Source: Paracoccaceae bacterium
GTDB taxonomy: Bacteria > Pseudomonadota > Alphaproteobacteria > Rhodobacterales > Rhodobacteraceae
Direction of reading: 5' to 3'
Length of the DNA stretch: 6,667 nucleotides
Assembly (NCBI GenBank): GCA_007128995.1
Contig: SKWJ01000281.1
Location: 1 to 6,667, forward strand
Under the pieces are notes generated by a model. That model did not search any database and was not told where the DNA came from. It saw only the letters and a list, made by a program, of their open reading frames with translations. The position numbers and the translations under genes were made by a program. Positions 4,952 to 6,667 of the stretch are shown in pieces. Every line of letters begins with the position of its first letter. The stretch's first letter is position 1.

Positions 4952-5883
4952 TGTCCGCGCCATTTCTTGCAGACATCGCCAAGGCACCGACACCGGCACA
5001 GGTGCTGTGGATACATGCAGAGGATGGCACACGATTGCGGATCGCGCTCTGGACGGCAGGACCTCGGGGACTTGTCGTCATTTTTCCCGGCCGCACGGAG
5101 GTGATTGAAAAATATGGGCAGGTCGTGCGTGACCTTGTCGCGGCTGGCTATGGCGCTGCGGTAATTGACTGGCGCGGTCAGGGCTTTTCTGACCGCCTTG
5201 CCAAGCGCCCTCTGCTGGGCGATGTCGCGGATTTCGGGCTGTTTCAGGATGATGTCGCCGCTTACGCAGCAGCAATTAAAGCGTTCGCGCCAGATGCGCC
5301 GCGCTTTCTTCTGGCGCATTCCATGGGCGGCTGCATCGCCCTTCGGGCATTGATCACTGGATTTGAAGTGCGCGCAGCCAGTTTCAGCGCACCGATGTGG
5401 GGTCTTCCGCTCACAGGATCAACACGCCGTGCGGTGCGTGCGGTAACGGCTGCATTGCGACTGGGACAGTTGGACCAACGCGAAATACCTGGCGCGGGCA
5501 TAGAGTTCAGACTGTGGGAGAACCCGTTTGATACCAACGAACTGACTGCGGATGCGGAAACCTACGCCTGGATGCAGCATCAGGTAGAAACGCACCCTGA
5601 ACTGCGTCTTGGGGCACCAAGTTTGCGGTGGCTGGTCGCGGCACTGAAAGAAACAGATTTGCTCTCGCAGCTCGCCTCACCCGTTGTCCCTGCATATTGC
5701 GGGGTTGGCACGCGCGAGTTGATTGTCTCTGCACCTGCGATCGAGGCACGCATATCAATTTGGCCGGGAGCGAACCTGCACGTCTTTGACGGAGCGCTGC
5801 ACGAACTGCTGATGGAACGCCCGGAAATTCGTGATCGATTTCTGCGCGACACCCTCGCCTTGTTCAGGACGAATCAATCCTGA
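4951..5883 (+). CDS. Alpha/beta hydrolase, lysophospholipase L2 / monoglyceride lipase type
   Basis: The 310-residue protein fits the serine hydrolase family (Hydrolase_4) that includes lysophospholipase L2 and monoacylglycerol lipases. FPGRTEVIEKYG (45-56) supplies the likely oxyanion-hole loop. VIDWRGQGFSDR (71-82) is the conserved strand-turn after it. LLAHSMGG (120-127) is the nucleophile elbow, with Ser124. The likely acid is Glu256 in GTRELIV, and the likely base is His284 in GALHELLME. The elbow begins with Ala rather than the usual Gly. No signal peptide is visible, so action on the inner leaflet or on soluble lipids is likely. No ribosome site precedes the ATG, whose A is also the last base of the SCP2 stop (TGATG), so expression probably depends on coupling. 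The exact substrate, lysophospholipid or monoglyceride, cannot be settled from sequence. Confidence 0.88.
   Translation: MSAPFLADIAKAPTPAQVLWIHAEDGTRLRIALWTAGPRGLVVIFPGRTEVIEKYGQVVRDLVAAGYGAAVIDWRGQGFSDRLAKRPLLGDVADFGLFQDDVAAYAAAIKAFAPDAPRFLLAHSMGGCIALRALITGFEVRAASFSAPMWGLPLTGSTRRAVRAVTAALRLGQLDQREIPGAGIEFRLWENPFDTNELTADAETYAWMQHQVETHPELRLGAPSLRWLVAALKETDLLSQLASPVVPAYCGVGTRELIVSAPAIEARISIWPGANLHVFDGALHELLMERPEIRDRFLRDTLALFRTNQS
5864..5883. repeat. Stem-loop at the convergent hydrolase/tdk junction
   Basis: TCAGGA (5864-5869) and TCCTGA (5878-5883) form a perfect 6-bp inverted repeat with an 8-base loop; the right arm contains the hydrolase stop codon TGA. On the minus strand the same hairpin begins three bases after the tdk stop. 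No U tract follows at once on either strand (plus-strand ATTTT appears only near 5892-5896), so it is not a classical terminator. It could still be a two-way transcript-end or stabilising hairpin. Confidence 0.4.
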
Positions 5884-5885
5884 CC

Positions 5886-6482
5886 TCAAGAATTTTGCGG
5901 GCTCAGCTCTCCCATCGCAGCGCGCCAATGTCTGCGACAGAGCGATCTGTAGGTTTCGTTGCCACCGATCTGCACCTGCACCCCGTCCCGCAGCGCATTG
6001 CCCTTGGCATCAAAGCGCACAACCATTGTCGCCTTCTTTCCACAGTGACATATGGTGCGGACTTCGCGCATCTCATCGGCCAGCGCCAAGAGTGCTGCAG
6101 ACCCGGGAAAAAGGCGACCACGAAAATCGACCCGCAGCCCATAGCACATGACCGGGATACAGAGGTCATCGACGGCACGCGCCAATTGCCAGACCTGTGT
6201 ATCGGTCAGGAATTGCGCTTCATCCACAAAGACACAGTGTAGAGGCCCGAGATCTTGTCGCACTTCCAGGACACGAAACAGCTCGGTGTCGCGCGCATAG
6301 GTCTGCGCCTCGGCACTCATGCCAATGCGAGAGGCGATCTGACCTGACCCTGCACGACTGTCGAGCGCGGCCGTGAGCAGAAAAGGCACCATGCCATGTT
6401 CACGGTAATTGTGTGCCGCTTGCAGCAGCGCAGTCGATTTGCCCGCGTTCATGGTTGAATAGTGGAAATATAACTTGGCCAT
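5886..6482 (-). CDS. tdk: Thymidine kinase (type II, TK1-like)
   Basis: This 198-residue enzyme phosphorylates thymidine with ATP to give dTMP in cytoplasmic pyrimidine salvage. It resembles E. coli Tdk along its whole length: [20 protein letters not shown] with the P-loop (STMNAGKS, residues 9-16), the VDEAQFL motif (86-92) with Glu88 as likely catalytic base, and [16 protein letters not shown] (113-128). A zinc site is expected from C145 and C147 (TICHCGKKA) and C182 with H185 (CRRH). [10 protein letters not shown] is the usual C-terminal nucleoside-binding lasso region. I chose ATG 6482 because AAGG lies nine bases upstream and the protein then starts exactly like E. coli Tdk; ATG 6509 would add nine unlike residues. 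The gene faces the hydrolase gene with two bases between stop codons. It is not functionally tied to its neighbours here. Confidence 0.97.
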   Translation of the reverse strand: MAKLYFHYSTMNAGKSTALLQAAHNYREHGMVPFLLTAALDSRAGSGQIASRIGMSAEAQTYARDTELFRVLEVRQDLGPLHCVFVDEAQFLTDTQVWQLARAVDDLCIPVMCYGLRVDFRGRLFPGSAALLALADEMREVRTICHCGKKATMVVRFDAKGNALRDGVQVQIGGNETYRSLCRRHWRAAMGELSPQNS

Positions 6483-6667
6483 GAATTGCTGCCTTAGTGG
6501 GTCTTTCATCCGGGCGAAAGCCAGAAACTTTCAGATCGGGCACACTTCAAGCGCTCTCTGGCGAGAAAAGGCGTCAGAAACCGGAACAGGCGATGTTGCG
6601 TCTGATGGCTTGCCGCTTGTATGAAAAGCATGACGATGAGTTTGGCAAAATATAGCAGATACGGGAG
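6483..6667. other. Region upstream of tdk with no supported gene
   Basis: I see no convincing gene here. On the minus strand a frame is open from the window edge to a TGA at 6508-6506, 53 codons, and could be the end of an upstream gene, but it matches no family I know. A plus-strand frame beginning ATG at 6621 stays open to the edge without a good ribosome site. GGGAG at 6663-6667 would suit a plus-strand start just beyond the window. A minus-strand extended -10 sequence, TGCTATATT (6657-6649), might serve tdk with a leader of about 160 bases; its -35 would lie outside. Confidence 0.4.

Noticed and set aside
4645..5319. A 224-codon minus-strand frame opposite SCP2 and the hydrolase
   Set aside because: The plus strand carries two intact recognised genes with family motifs; the minus translation is an unfamiliar Ser/Pro/Arg-rich composition typical of shadow frames.
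1..6667. tRNA, rRNA, CRISPR arrays, transposase genes, phage or defence genes
   Set aside because: None was seen on either strand; all recognised genes are common chromosomal families with consistent codon use.

Overview
The window reads as ordinary chromosome from an alphaproteobacterium, most probably a Rhodobacterales (Roseobacter-type) genome. The reasons are a CarD-family regulator next to a seven-iron ferredoxin, a long Suv3-like RNA helicase followed by an S4-domain RNA-binding gene, a lysophospholipase L2-type hydrolase paired with an SCP2 protein, and moderately GC-rich codon usage in which TTA, CTA and TCA are rare. I see no insertion sequence, phage gene, tRNA, rRNA, CRISPR array or other sign of recent transfer.

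Left block, minus strand (4598 down to 1). The order of transcription is: a secreted TPR protein (4598-4029), the Suv3-like DExH helicase (3993-1135), an Hsp15-like S4 protein (1131-754), ferredoxin FdxA (681-343), a strong intrinsic terminator (234-206), and the start of carD (119-1, cut by the window edge). Gaps are 35, 3 and 72 bases, so TPR-helicase-S4, and perhaps fdxA, can be one transcription unit. Promoter-like sequence overlaps the end of the S4 gene, so fdxA may also be made separately. A further promoter-like sequence lies between fdxA and its terminator; if it serves carD, the terminator would sit inside the carD leader.

Middle, plus strand (4664-5883). A 65-base divergent spacer with two palindromes separates the TPR gene from an SCP2 sterol-carrier-like gene. 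That gene overlaps an alpha/beta hydrolase of the lysophospholipase L2/monoglyceride lipase type by one base (TGATG). Together they look like a small lipid-handling unit.

Right block, minus strand. Thymidine kinase (tdk, 6482-5886) converges on the hydrolase with only two bases between the stop codons. A perfect 6-bp stem-loop sits across that junction. The last 185 bases (6483-6667) hold no gene I can support.

Functionally the left block is about RNA and transcription (helicase, ribosome/RNA-binding protein, RNA polymerase-binding CarD) plus an electron carrier, the middle about lipids, and the right about nucleotide salvage. No wholly new system is evident. The points most worth a second look are the helicase's long disordered tail and terminal motif, the in-phase helicase-S4 junction, the carD leader, and the apparently leaderless, palindrome-flanked TPR promoter.
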